The translations under genes and the position numbers were made by a program. Positions 22,832-34,500 of a DNA stretch of 64,000 bases are shown here, piece after piece. A model generated the notes under the pieces. The model was given only the letters and a program-made list of their open reading frames with translations, searched no databases and was not told where the DNA came from. The DNA lies in the NCBI GenBank assembly GCA_036278735.1, contig DASUKM010000002.1, positions 1 through 64,000 on the forward strand, read 5' to 3'. Within the stretch, counting starts at the first letter, position 1. Every line of letters starts with the position of its first letter. This stretch comes from DASUKM01 sp036278735. GTDB taxonomy: Bacteria; Acidobacteriota; Vicinamibacteria; Vicinamibacterales; 2-12-FULL-66-21.

Positions 22832-25636
22832 CTAGAATGTCGTGCCCACCGCAAAGCGGAACTTGAAGAGCTTTTCCGGCTGCAGATTGTTGTCGAGCAC
22901 CCCCGCCCGCTGCGGATTGAACGCCATGATCAGGCGGAACGGCACGTTGAGCACCGGCATGAAGAACCGGATCTCCGCCCCCGTCGAGGTCTTGAACGCG
23001 CTCGCCTGGCCGATCACGTTCGTCTCGTAATCGAGCGCGCCCGAGGTGATGGGATTCAGCACCGTATAGGGGTCCCCAGGATTCGGCGACAGCACGTTCT
23101 TGACGATCGTTCGGGTGACCGGCTCCTTCCACGAGAAGCCGTGCCCGATGTCCTGCACCTGGCCGGCGTCGTAGAAGAGGACGAGACGCACCGGTCCCGC
23201 GATGTTGATCAGGTACTCGGCGTTGAACAGCAGGCTCTTGTTGCCGCCGGTCACCAGCTCGGAAATCGGGTCGCGCGGACCGATGCTGCGCAAATCGTAC
23301 CCTCGAATGCTGTACTCGCCGCCGAGGAACAGCTTCTCGAAGATCGGCAGGTCGACCGTGCTGCCGTACGGCCGAATGTACTGGAGCTGGCCGTGCAGTC
23401 CGAGCGACGTGCGGTTGTTCAACTTGAAGTACCACACGCCGTCGGCGGTCGGCTCGATGAACTTCGTATTGCCGCCGATGCCGGCGACGTCGAAGCCGAG
23501 CGAGTACTTGCGGCCGGTCGTCGGCGAGATCGGGTTGTCGACCGTGTTGTAGACGAAGCTCGGGCCGATCTTGCCGATGCGCCGCGCGCCCCCCTTGATG
23601 CTCTGCCCGTTCGCGTCGACGAGCAGCGAGTCGCGCAGGAACGGGTTCTGCTGCAGCACGAGCGGGTTCAGGTACGCCGGGTTGATGTTCTTGATCTTGA
23701 CGTTCTGATAGCTGTAGTTCGCGTACAGCCGCGCGAACGGCGCCACCGGGAAGCCCCAGACGATGTTGCCGCCCGAGGTCGCCTGCGTGAACTGCCCGAG
23801 GTACTGGATGTCCTGGACGTAGAGGTCGATCCCGGCCGTGATCGGCCGCTCGAACAGGAACGGCTCGGTGAACCCCACCTGGTAGTTCTTCGCCAGATCT
23901 CCCTGCTGCGCGTTGACGCTGAACGTCTCGCCGCGTCCCATGAAGTTCGACGTCTGGAAGCCGAGCTGCCCGAAGAACCCGTCGTACTGGGACACGCCGG
24001 CCCCGAACGTGATCTGGTTCCGGTTCTGCTCCTCGACCTTCAGCTTGACGTCGACCTTGTTGTCGGCGCCCGGCGTCTTCTGGACGTCGATCGCGTCCCC
24101 TTCGATGTTCTTGAAGTAACCGAGCTGGTTGATCCGGCGGACGCTGTATTTCAGCGCCTCGGTGTTGAACACGCCTCCTTCGTACAGGCGGATCTCGCGG
24201 CGAATCACGTTGTCGTGCGTCGTCGTGTTCCCGGTGAAGGTGATCCGGTTCACGAAGTACTGTTTCCCTTCCTCCATCCGCATCGTCACGTTGACGATGG
24301 GCGCGCCGGTCTTGCCGACCGTCGTCGCGGCGGTCACGGGAGGAGCCCCGTCGGCCGGGGCTTCGGGCGTTTTCGGCTGATTCGGGAAATCGAGATCCGG
24401 ATACCCGGTGAACTCGAAATAGCCGCCGGTGCCGTACAGCTCGCGCGCCTTGTCGAGCCCTTTCCGGATTTTCTTCTCGTCGTAATAGTCGCCCGCCTTC
24501 AGCTTGAACAGCGGCTTCAGCACGTCGGTCTTGACGACCTTGTTGCCGGCGAAGGTGAACTCCCCGACCTTGTACCGCTCCCCCTCGGTGACCGGCACCT
24601 GCAGCTCGATCCAGCGGGTCTTCTTGTCCTTCGAGTCTTCGAGCACCTTCATCTGCGGCTGCCCGACGCGGGCTTGCACGTAGCCGCGCTCGCGGTAGTA
24701 CTCGACGACCTTCTCGGCGTCGTCAGCCCACTTGTCCTCTTTGTACGTGCCCGCGCCGGTGATCCACCCGAAGAAGCCGCGGGCCTTGTTGTCCTTCATC
24801 TTGCTCGCGAGCTTGCCGTCGCTGATCGCCTTGTTCCCGAGGAAGTCGATCTTGCGGATTTTGACCTTCGGGCCCTCGGTGATGTTGAACGTCAGGTGCA
24901 CCAGCTTCGGGCCCCCCTCGACTGGCTTGATCTCCGGCTTCACTTCAGCGAACTCGTAGCCCTTCTCGGCGTACAGATCGCGCACGATGCCCGAGACGCG
25001 GCGCACGAGGCCTGGGTCGATGAAGGAATCCAGGCGGATCTGGATCCCTTTCTTCTTCAGCTCGTCTTCGATCTTCGTCTGGTCGACCTTGTCGGACCCG
25101 ACGTAATCGACAATCTTGATCCGCTGGCGCTCCTCCATGTTGTAGACGATCACCTTCCCGACGACGCCGTTCGAGAACGTGTAGTCGTGCGACTCGATCT
25201 CGAGGTCGTCGAGGAAGTTGGTCGCCCACAGGCGCTTGAAGTCCTGCAGGATCACCTGCTCGGTGGTCTCGTTGTAGGGAACCCACTGGTCCTGGGAGGG
25301 CAGGCTCGGTTTGAGCTGGATGTAGTAGAGGTAGGTGTTGGGGTCGATGACGGAGCGCCCCCCCTGTTTGGCGAAGCAGAGGGCGTACTGATAGACGATC
25401 GGACCCGAGCCCGCCGGCGGCAGCTTGGCGGGCGGGCCAATCTGGTACTGGCCGGCGCAAATCGACATCGTCCCCGACGGCTGCAACGGGGGCACGGGAG
25501 CCTGCGCAGGCGCCGACGGCGTCTGCGGGGCCACGGCCGACGGGGGCGTCTGCGGCGCCGCGGGCGCCTGCGCGACGACCGGCGCGGCACCCCCGGCAGA
25601 CAACGCCACAGCGAGAAGCAAGGAACGAACGTGCAT
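22832..25636 (-). CDS. bamA: Outer-membrane protein assembly factor BamA
   Basis: This 934-residue Omp85-family protein has a signal peptide (LLLAVALSAGGAAPVVAQ), a Pro/Ala-rich stretch, then POTRA domains (for example GKVIVYNMEERQRIKIVDYVG and KVKIRKIDFLGNKAISDGKL). It ends in a 16-strand barrel with terminal residue Phe. The barrel contains the family block IRGYDLRSIGPRDP with the conserved RGY-type motif. It folds outer-membrane proteins. Compared with E. coli BamA (810 residues) it has an extra N-terminal segment (about residues 55-110) with two cysteines (SICAGQ and ALCFAKQ) that could pair in the periplasm. It heads the bamA - skp - skp - fabZ-lpxA set. Confidence 0.95.
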   Translation of the reverse strand: MHVRSLLLAVALSAGGAAPVVAQAPAAPQTPPSAVAPQTPSAPAQAPVPPLQPSGTMSICAGQYQIGPPAKLPPAGSGPIVYQYALCFAKQGGRSVIDPNTYLYYIQLKPSLPSQDQWVPYNETTEQVILQDFKRLWATNFLDDLEIESHDYTFSNGVVGKVIVYNMEERQRIKIVDYVGSDKVDQTKIEDELKKKGIQIRLDSFIDPGLVRRVSGIVRDLYAEKGYEFAEVKPEIKPVEGGPKLVHLTFNITEGPKVKIRKIDFLGNKAISDGKLASKMKDNKARGFFGWITGAGTYKEDKWADDAEKVVEYYRERGYVQARVGQPQMKVLEDSKDKKTRWIELQVPVTEGERYKVGEFTFAGNKVVKTDVLKPLFKLKAGDYYDEKKIRKGLDKARELYGTGGYFEFTGYPDLDFPNQPKTPEAPADGAPPVTAATTVGKTGAPIVNVTMRMEEGKQYFVNRITFTGNTTTHDNVIRREIRLYEGGVFNTEALKYSVRRINQLGYFKNIEGDAIDVQKTPGADNKVDVKLKVEEQNRNQITFGAGVSQYDGFFGQLGFQTSNFMGRGETFSVNAQQGDLAKNYQVGFTEPFLFERPITAGIDLYVQDIQYLGQFTQATSGGNIVWGFPVAPFARLYANYSYQNVKIKNINPAYLNPLVLQQNPFLRDSLLVDANGQSIKGGARRIGKIGPSFVYNTVDNPISPTTGRKYSLGFDVAGIGGNTKFIEPTADGVWYFKLNNRTSLGLHGQLQYIRPYGSTVDLPIFEKLFLGGEYSIRGYDLRSIGPRDPISELVTGGNKSLLFNAEYLINIAGPVRLVLFYDAGQVQDIGHGFSWKEPVTRTIVKNVLSPNPGDPYTVLNPITSGALDYETNVIGQASAFKTSTGAEIRFFMPVLNVPFRLIMAFNPQRAGVLDNNLQPEKLFKFRFAVGTTF

Positions 25637-25847
25637 CGAGTGTTGGGATCGCGGCGTCCCGCGCCGGCAGGCTGCGGGGACGCCAAGCGATGATTTTACA
25701 GGTTTTTAGACGTGCATGACCAGCCGGCGGCCGGCGCGTGCGGCACTGGGCGATCGATCGGCACCGGGGGAGGTCACGCGCGCGTCGGCCGTTCGTCCGC
25801 CGAGGCGGTGGGCCAGAGTGGCGCCTCTGCCCCACCATTCCGGGGGA
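25637..25847. other. Intergenic gap, bamA/clpC
   Basis: About 210 bp lie between the clpC stop and the bamA start, both genes on the minus strand. I see no gene, no clear hairpin terminator and no convincing promoter boxes. The bamA promoter must lie here if bamA is transcribed separately from clpC. Confidence 0.4.
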
Positions 25848-28286
<2,439 letters not shown>

Positions 28287-28450
28287 CCGGGATTCCTATG
28301 TGTGAGGCCGTTGGCCTGAGGGCATCGCCAACTCTGCCCGCATTATACGGCAAAGGTGCGGTCCAGCCAACGGCTTTCTCGTGTGTAAGTTCGTCAGTAA
28401 GCGGTACTTATCGCTCGATAAGGTACGACGCAGGAAAAGCGAAAGGCGAT

Positions 28451-28837
28451 TCACCCAGCGACCGCGTCCGCCTCGATTTCCACCAGCATGTCGGGGTCGA
28501 TCAGATGGCTGACCTCGACCATCGTCGTCGCCGGCCGGATGGTCCCGAACACCTCGCCGTGCGCCCGGCCGATCGCTTCCCAGTCGCGGACGATATTGGT
28601 GACGAAGATCCGCGTGCGCACGACCTGGTCGAGCGTCGCCCCCGCCTGCTCGAGCGCCCACCGGATGTTCTGGAGCGTCTGAATCGTCTGCGCCCGCGCA
28701 TCCCCCCGGCCGACGAGCTGGCCGTCCGGGCCTGTCGCGGTCGTGCCGCTCACATGGACGGCCGCCCCGACTCGTACGGCCCGCGAATAGCCGACAATAG
28801 GCTCCCATTTCGTGCCGCTGGAGATGTTCTGGCGCAT
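28451..28837 (-). CDS. RidA-family enamine/imine deaminase
   Basis: This 128-residue cytoplasmic YjgF/YER057c/UK114-type protein hydrolyses reactive enamine/imine intermediates released by PLP enzymes. The fold marks are AVRVGAAVHVSGTTATG at the N-terminus, VVRTRIFVTNI in the middle (with the arginine that binds the substrate carboxylate) and RPATTMVEVSHLIDPDMLVE at the end. It stands alone between clpC and a small exported protein gene. The start ATG at 28837 gives MRQNISSGTKWEP. Confidence 0.92.
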   Translation of the reverse strand: MRQNISSGTKWEPIVGYSRAVRVGAAVHVSGTTATGPDGQLVGRGDARAQTIQTLQNIRWALEQAGATLDQVVRTRIFVTNIVRDWEAIGRAHGEVFGTIRPATTMVEVSHLIDPDMLVEIEADAVAG

Positions 28838-29003
28838 GCGCCCATTGTAGCGGGAGCGCGCCGGCGCGGCGCGGGTCTTCGATCCTCAGGAGCGGCTGGC
28901 GCGCCACGAACGGGGCGCGTGCAGAAGATGTGCCTGCGAGCGAGAGGGGGACCGATGACGACGCGACCGACGCGTCGTCATCAGGGTTGGGGGAGTCTTG
29001 CGG
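28838..29003. other. Intergenic gap between ridA and the small exported gene
   Basis: This 166-bp gap lies between ridA and the next minus-strand gene. I see no gene or obvious hairpin. Confidence 0.4.
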
Positions 29004-29381
29004 CTATTTCGATGCCTTCCGGGTGACGGTCACGGACGTCGCATGGTTCTGGCCGTCCATCGACCCGTACCGGACCGACACCGTATCCCCGACGTTGACG
29101 AAATCGGTGATTTCCGTCGGCTTCTTCTCGCTCTTCATGGCGTTCGACTTCGTCCCCATGCCCTTGCCGACCACGCGCGTCTTCGCGTCGACGGCAAACG
29201 TCATGTCTCCGGACTTGGCGGTCGTGATGGTGAGCGAGTCGGCGGTGACCGTCGACACGGTGCCGCGGACGGTGGCGGCCTTGGTGGGCGCCTTGGCCGG
29301 GGTCGCCTGCGCGGCGGATGCGACAGCGGGAACGACGACCAAAAGAAGAGCCCCGGCGAGCGCTGCAACGAGACGTTTCAT
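29004..29381 (-). CDS. Small exported protein, possible DUF5666-like OB fold
   Basis: This is a 125-residue secreted protein. A strong AGGAGG ribosome-binding site lies 6 bp before the ATG at 29381, which decides the start over an in-frame codon 24 bp upstream. The signal peptide is MKRLVAALAGALLLVVVPAV...ASA. The mature part begins with an Ala/Thr/Lys linker, then beta-strands: TVRGTVSTVTADSLTITT, MTFAVDAKTRVVGKG, VNVGDTVSVRYG. The pattern of VxGxVxxVxxxxLTI followed by VDxxTxV resembles DUF5666 proteins of unknown function. I cannot confirm this from sequence alone. Confidence 0.78.
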   Translation of the reverse strand: MKRLVAALAGALLLVVVPAVASAAQATPAKAPTKAATVRGTVSTVTADSLTITTAKSGDMTFAVDAKTRVVGKGMGTKSNAMKSEKKPTEITDFVNVGDTVSVRYGSMDGQNHATSVTVTRKASK

Positions 29382-29678
29382 ACGAACCTCCTGGCCCGAT
29401 GCCACTGTCCCCTGTTACGCGCCGGCGGCTTCGCCGGTTCCTGTTCGGGATTACAGCCGGGCCGCAATGGGGCACCATTGTGCTCCCGGACGACCCCGTG
29501 GGCCAAGCGATTTCGCGAGGCGCTCCCCTGGCGCTTCAGCGGACGGGCAGCCTCGCAGGCCAGATACCTGGTCGCGATCCGAAAGAAGAACTAATTCAAC
29601 CTGGAGCGCGACTTATTCTGCCTGGTGGCGGCTTTTCCGGTTGAATCCGCAGAATTCCTGCTGGCGGAGGTCTTGCCT

Positions 29679-29849
29679 CTAGAGAGGCCAATACGGGCGG
29701 GCGAAGAAGACTTCGAGCGCTGAGCCCCCGCGATCGTGCCGTTGCGCATTGCGCACCACGAACCCGTTGAACACGGGTCCGCCGGGCAGCCGGTAAGTCT
29801 TCTTCGTGCCGCAGTATCTATCCGAGGGCCACGAGGCGCACTGATCCAC
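29679..29849 (-). pseudogene. Possible 56-codon ORF or gene remnant
   Basis: A minus-strand frame from a GTG at 29849 encodes 56 residues with a protein-like composition, including YCGTKKTYRLPGGPVFNGF and ending SALEVFFARPYWPL. An in-frame stop lies just upstream of the GTG. I see no ribosome-binding site and recognise no family. It could be the C-terminal scrap of a lost gene or a chance frame. Confidence 0.2.
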
Positions 29850-29880
29850 GAGCCTCCCTGCACGGCGCCCTCACTTCCGG

Positions 29881-29904
29881 CCGGCTGACGCGAGGGTCAG
29901 CCGG
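29881..29904. repeat. Palindrome downstream of the sigma-54 activator
   Basis: Arm CCGGCTGAC, loop GCGAGG, returning arm GTCAGCCGG gives a stable stem. It lies 84 bp beyond the activator stop codon. There is no T-run. The outer CTGAC/GTCAG bases resemble those of the hairpins at 14547-14606. Confidence 0.5.
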
Positions 29905-29988
29905 TACTCCTTCCCCCCGCGCGCGTCCATCCCACAATCGCCAGGCACGGCCGGTCAGGACAGGACGTGGATGGGCGGAGCGAGACCG

Positions 29989-31104
29989 TCAGGCAATCGC
30001 GGCGGTGGCGCGCCGGGCTCCGGCGTACCGGAACTGGATCCAGGGCACGTGGCACTGGTGTTTGCGGAGCACGTTCAGGAAGCGCTTGTAGTCGGCGGGC
30101 GGCATGTTGAACAACTGGACGACGGCGCGATAGGAGCCCTGCGTCTGGCGCAGCCCGTCGCTGATGATCATCCGCAGTTCCTCGCGCGTGAGGTCGCGGG
30201 CGACGAACAACGGGTACACGGCCGACCAGAACGATTCGCCGTTGACGGTCATGCGCTCGATCAGCTCTCCGACGATCGGACGGACCGTGGGGGCGCCGGA
30301 GGCGGCCACGGGCCCCGCCGCGCGCCGGGCCCGCCCCAGGACTTCAGCCGGCAGGTCGGCCAGATCCAGCGGGCCCACGGTGTTGGCGAGCGCGAGGCGC
30401 TCGACGACATTCTTCAATTCCCGCACGTTGCCTGGCCAGTTGTACGCCACGAGCGCGTCGAGCGCCGGGGCGGAGAGTTCCACCGGCGCGAGACGATGAC
30501 GGAACGCGTACAGGCGGCAGAAGTGTTTCAGGAAGAGCGGCACGTCCTCGCGCCGCTCGCGCAGCGACGGCACGTGCACGTGCAGCACGTCGAGCCGGTA
30601 GTAGAGATCGTTGCGGAACTGCCCGCGCTCGATGAGGTCCGGGAGATCGCGGTTGGTCGCGGAGATGACGCGAACGTCGGTGCGCGCCTGGGGCCGATCG
30701 GATCCGACGCGCGAAATCTCGCCGTTTTCGAGGAACCGCAGCAGCAACGCCTGCATCCGCAGGGTCGTTTCGCCGATTTCGTCCATGAAGACGGTGCCGC
30801 CGTTGGCGGATTCGAGCAGGCCGGCCTTGTCGCGCACGGCGCCGGTAAAGCTGCCGCGGACGTGGCCGAACAATTCGGATTCGAGCAGAGAGTCGGGCAC
30901 GGCCGCGCAGTTCATCGCGACGAAGCGCGCGCCGCTGCGGCGGCTGTCGCGATGAATCAGATGCGCGATCACTTCCTTGCCCGCGCCGCTCTCGCCCGTG
31001 ATGAGGACTTTGGCGTCGGAGCGCGCGGCGCGCACCACTTCATCGCGTAACTGCTGAACGATCGTGCTGGTCCCGATCAGTCCTTCACTGATGTCGTCGA
31101 ACAT
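29989..31104 (-). CDS. Sigma-54-dependent transcriptional activator without receiver domain
   Basis: This 371-residue AAA+ enhancer-binding protein remodels RNA polymerase-sigma-54 at -24/-12 promoters. It starts directly with the AAA+ domain: Walker A GESGAGKE (residues 37-44), loop 1 GSFTGA (residues 84-89), Walker B GGTVFMDEIGE (102-112), the arginine-finger region FRNDLYYRLDV and WPGNVRELKN. There is no receiver, GAF or PAS domain, so control must be by partner protein, expression level or the C-terminal part. The sigma-54 contact loop is GSFTGA rather than the usual GAFTGA. The C-terminus has a helix-turn-helix-like segment (YRAVVQLFNMPPADYKRFLNVL) that is not a textbook Fis domain. It is divergent from the giant secreted protein gene. 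Confidence 0.93.
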   Translation of the reverse strand: MFDDISEGLIGTSTIVQQLRDEVVRAARSDAKVLITGESGAGKEVIAHLIHRDSRRSGARFVAMNCAAVPDSLLESELFGHVRGSFTGAVRDKAGLLESANGGTVFMDEIGETTLRMQALLLRFLENGEISRVGSDRPQARTDVRVISATNRDLPDLIERGQFRNDLYYRLDVLHVHVPSLRERREDVPLFLKHFCRLYAFRHRLAPVELSAPALDALVAYNWPGNVRELKNVVERLALANTVGPLDLADLPAEVLGRARRAAGPVAASGAPTVRPIVGELIERMTVNGESFWSAVYPLFVARDLTREELRMIISDGLRQTQGSYRAVVQLFNMPPADYKRFLNVLRKHQCHVPWIQFRYAGARRATAAIA

Positions 31105-31505
31105 CCCGGAGGTCCCCCGTTTTGCCTGTGGCTCGGCCCCACCCGTCCGCCGACACGCGTGGCGTACAGGGGGCTTCGCATCATCAACAGGCGCATTCAG
31201 GGCCGGAGTGCGCGTCGAAGCTGCCGTGCGGTGATATTTAGCCTGTTGAGCTTAAACGACCGCGCGTCGCGATTCAAGAGACTTTTCTCCTTTTCCAGGA
31301 TTTGAAGGACTTCCCGGCCGTCCCAAACACCGCGACGCGGGCGACCAAAGTCGCGGCGTCTGCGGATTCCTTCTCGTGCCAAGCCTCCTAAGCTGTTGTC
31401 GGCGTGGAAGTACCGTGTTTCGGCGACTCGGAACGACGGTTGCACTGAGGCAGGCGCACCATCCAACTCGGATGCAGTTTCGACAACGTTGAGGATTCTT
31501 TGTCC
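31105..31505. promoter_or_regulatory. Divergent 400-bp regulatory gap with a nested hairpin
   Basis: This gap separates the sigma-54 activator (minus) from the mosaic secreted protein (plus), so it must hold promoters for both. I see no gene. A nested hairpin lies at 31334-31360: outer arms GACGC/GCGTC, inner arms GCGAC/GTCGC, loop CAAA. A comparatively AT-rich patch (GATATTTAGCC...TTGAGCTTAAAC, 31219-31250) could hold promoter elements. A weak -24/-12-like sequence starts at 31160 (TGGC...GGGCT) but lacks the TTGC. No strong call is possible. Confidence 0.4.
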
Positions 31506-34500
31506 ATGAAGACCATCTCTGCGCGTGTCCATCAATTCCGCTCCGTCGTCCGGCTCGCGGCGGTGGCCGCCATCGCCGCGCTGGCGATCTTCTCCAGTTC
31601 GTCGGACTGGCGATCGCCCCTGCGCGCGCAGGCGCCGAATCCGTGCGCCGCGCCGGTGACCAACCCGGTCGCGTGCGAGAACACGCTGCCCGGCAACCCC
31701 GCCTCCGAGTGGGACGTGGACGGCGCGGGCAGTCCCTCGATCCAGGGATTTGCCACCGACATCAGCGTCAATCACGGCGGGACGGTCCATTTCAAGGTCG
31801 ACACGGACGCGACCAGCTATCGCCTCGACATCTATCGGCTCGGCTACTACGGCGGCGACGGCGCCCGGCTGGTCGCGACGGTGAATCCCGCCGCGACGCT
31901 GCCGCAGGTGCAGCCCCCCTGCATGAACGACCCGACCACGGGTCTGGTCGATTGCGGCGTGTGGAACGAGTCCGCCTCGTGGGCCGTGCCGGCAACGGCG
32001 GTGTCCGGCGTCTACCTCGCCAAGCTGGTACGGACCGACGGCACCGACGGCGCGAGCCACATCGTCTTCGTGGTGCGCGACGACAGTGCGCATTCGCCGA
32101 TGCTGTTCCAGACGTCGGACACGACGTGGCAGGCCTACAACCGCTACGGCGGCAACAGCCTGTACGTCGGGGGTCCCGGCACCAATCCCGGACGCGCGTT
32201 CAAGGTGAGTTACAACCGCCCGATCACGACCCGCGGCACCGGCCCCGAGGACTTCGTGTTCAACGCGGAGTACCCGATGATCCGCTGGCTCGAGGCCAAC
32301 GGCTACAACGTGAGCTACGCCTCGGGCGTCGACTCGGACCGCCGCGGCGCGGCGCTCCTCGATCACCAGGTGATCCTGTCGGTCGGGCACGACGAGTACT
32401 GGTCCGGCACGCAGCGCGCCAACTTCGAGGCCGCGCGCGCAGCCGGCGTGAACCTCGCGTTCTTCAGCGGCAACGAAATGTTCTGGAAGACGCGGTGGGA
32501 ACCGAGCATCGACGGCTCGAACACCGACCACCGCACCCTGGTCTGCTACAAGGAGACGCACGCGAACGCCAAGATCGACCCCGAGCCGACCATCTGGACC
32601 GGCACGTGGCGCGACCCGCGCTTCAGCCCGCCGGCCGATGGCGGCCGTCCGGAAAACGCGATGACCGGCACCATCTTCACGGTCAACGATCCGGGCACGT
32701 TCGCGATCCAGGTGCCCGCGGCCTACGGCCATCTCCGCTTCTGGCGCAACACGAGCATTGCCACGCTCGCGCCGGATCAGACTGCCACGCTCACCGACGG
32801 CACGCTGGGTTATGAGTGGGACGAGGCGCTGGCCAACGGCGCGCAGCCGGCCGGGCTGGTGCATCTGTCGCAAACCACCGAAAACGTCCCGTCGAAGCTC
32901 CTCGACTACGGCTCCACGTACGGGAGCGGCACCGCCACCCACAGCCTGACGCTCTATCGCGATCCGACCAGCAGCGCCCTCGTGTTCGGCGCCGGCACCG
33001 TCCAGTGGTCGTGGGGGCTCGACGCGAATCACGATCGCGGGAATGCCCCGGCGGACCTGCGCATGCAGCAGGCGACGCTCAACCTCTTCTCCGACATGGG
33101 CGTGGCGCCGTCCACGCCGCAGCCGGGTCTCGTCGTCAGCCCCGCCAGCACGGACACGGTGGCGCCGGCGGTGACGATCACGTCGCCCACGGGCGGGGCG
33201 ACCGTGCTGGCCGGCGCCGACACGGCGATCAGCGGCACCGCCGCCGATACGGGAGGCATCATCGCGGGCGTCGAAGTCTCGACCGACGGCGGGGCGAGCT
33301 GGGCGCCGGCGAGCGGCGGCGCGGCGTGGACGTACACGTGGACACCGGCCGCGGCCGGCTCTGCCACCCTCATCGCGCGCGCGGTGGACGACAGCGGCAA
33401 TGCGGGCGTCAGCGCGACCGTCCCGGTCACGGTGTCCGCCGCGCTGCCGCCGAGCTGCCCGTGCAGCCTCTGGCCGGATTCGGTCGTGCCGCCGCAGTTG
33501 GACGCGGGCGCCGACGATCCCGTGGAACTCGGCGTCAAGTTCACGTCGAACACCGACGGGTTCATCACGGCGCTGCGCTTCTACAAGGCCGCGACGAACA
33601 CGGGCGCGCACGTCGGCAATCTGTGGCAGGCCGACGGCACCCTGCTCGCCTCGGCCGCGTTCACGAACGAGACCGCGTCGGGCTGGCAGGTCGCGCCGCT
33701 CACCACGGCGGTGCCGGTCACCGCGAATCAGACGTACGTCGTGTCGTACCACACGACCGTCGGACACTACAGTTTCGGGACGCAGTATTTCGTCGATCCG
33801 TACAGGGCCGGCCCCCTGACCGCGCCGGCCGACTCGACGACCCCCAACGGCGTGTTCAAGTACGGCTCGGCGAGCGCCATGCCCACCGAATCGTACCGGG
33901 CGGGCAACTACTACGTCGACGTCGTGTTCAACACGTCGTCGACCGATACGACGCCGCCAACCGTCATCGCGACGTCGCCTGGCGTCGGGGCCACGGGGGT
34001 CGACATCAACACGAACGTGTCGGCGACGTTCAGCGAGGCGATGAACGCGGGGACGATCAACAGCACGACCGTCAAGCTGCTGGACGGCTCCAGCAACGTG
34101 GTGCCCGGCCTCGTCTCCTATGACGCGGCCACCCACAGCGTCATCGTGGACCCGTCCGGGCCACTCGCCCTCGGGGCGACGTATACGGGGGTGATCCTCG
34201 GCGGGTCATCGGACCCGCGGGCGAAGGACACGGCCGGCAACGCGCTCGCGTCGACGTTCAGCTGGTCGTTCACGGTGGCGAGCGATACGACGCCGCCGAC
34301 GGTCACGGCCGTTCTGCCGGGGGCCGGTGCCACCGGCGTGCCCTTCACGTCGGCCGTCAGCGCGACCTTCAGCGAAGCGATGGACGCGTCGACGGTCAAT
34401 GGCAGCACGCTGACCCTGCGCGACGCGTCGAACAACGTGATTTCCGCGGCTGTCGCCTACGATACGGCGACGCACTCGGCCACGCTGACCCCGACGGCGC

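Larger units (their letters stand above)
29406..29988. other. 582-bp low-content region with a hairpin
   Basis: No recognisable intact gene lies between the exported-protein gene and the sigma-54 activator. It holds one weak minus-strand ORF (29679-29849) listed separately. It also has a pair of inverted 11-mers (GAAGAAGACTT at 29703 and AAGTCTTCTTC at 29794), and a palindrome at 29881-29904 (arm CCGGCTGA). The hairpin is positioned to terminate or stabilise the activator transcript. Base composition is slightly less GC-biased than the coding flanks. Confidence 0.4.

Noticed and set aside
29703..29804. Inverted 11-mers as ends of a small mobile element
   Set aside because: There is no transposase, no target-site duplication was visible, and both copies fall in codons of the weak ORF (KKT and VFF), so chance is likely.
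31160..31175. TGGCGTA-CAGG-GGGCT as a sixth sigma-54 promoter upstream of the giant gene
   Set aside because: The spacing fits, but the TTGC half is replaced by GGGC and the site is over 300 bp from the gene start.
31334..31360. Nested hairpin as a riboswitch
   Set aside because: It matches no riboswitch core I know. It resembles the dispersed palindromes elsewhere in the window.
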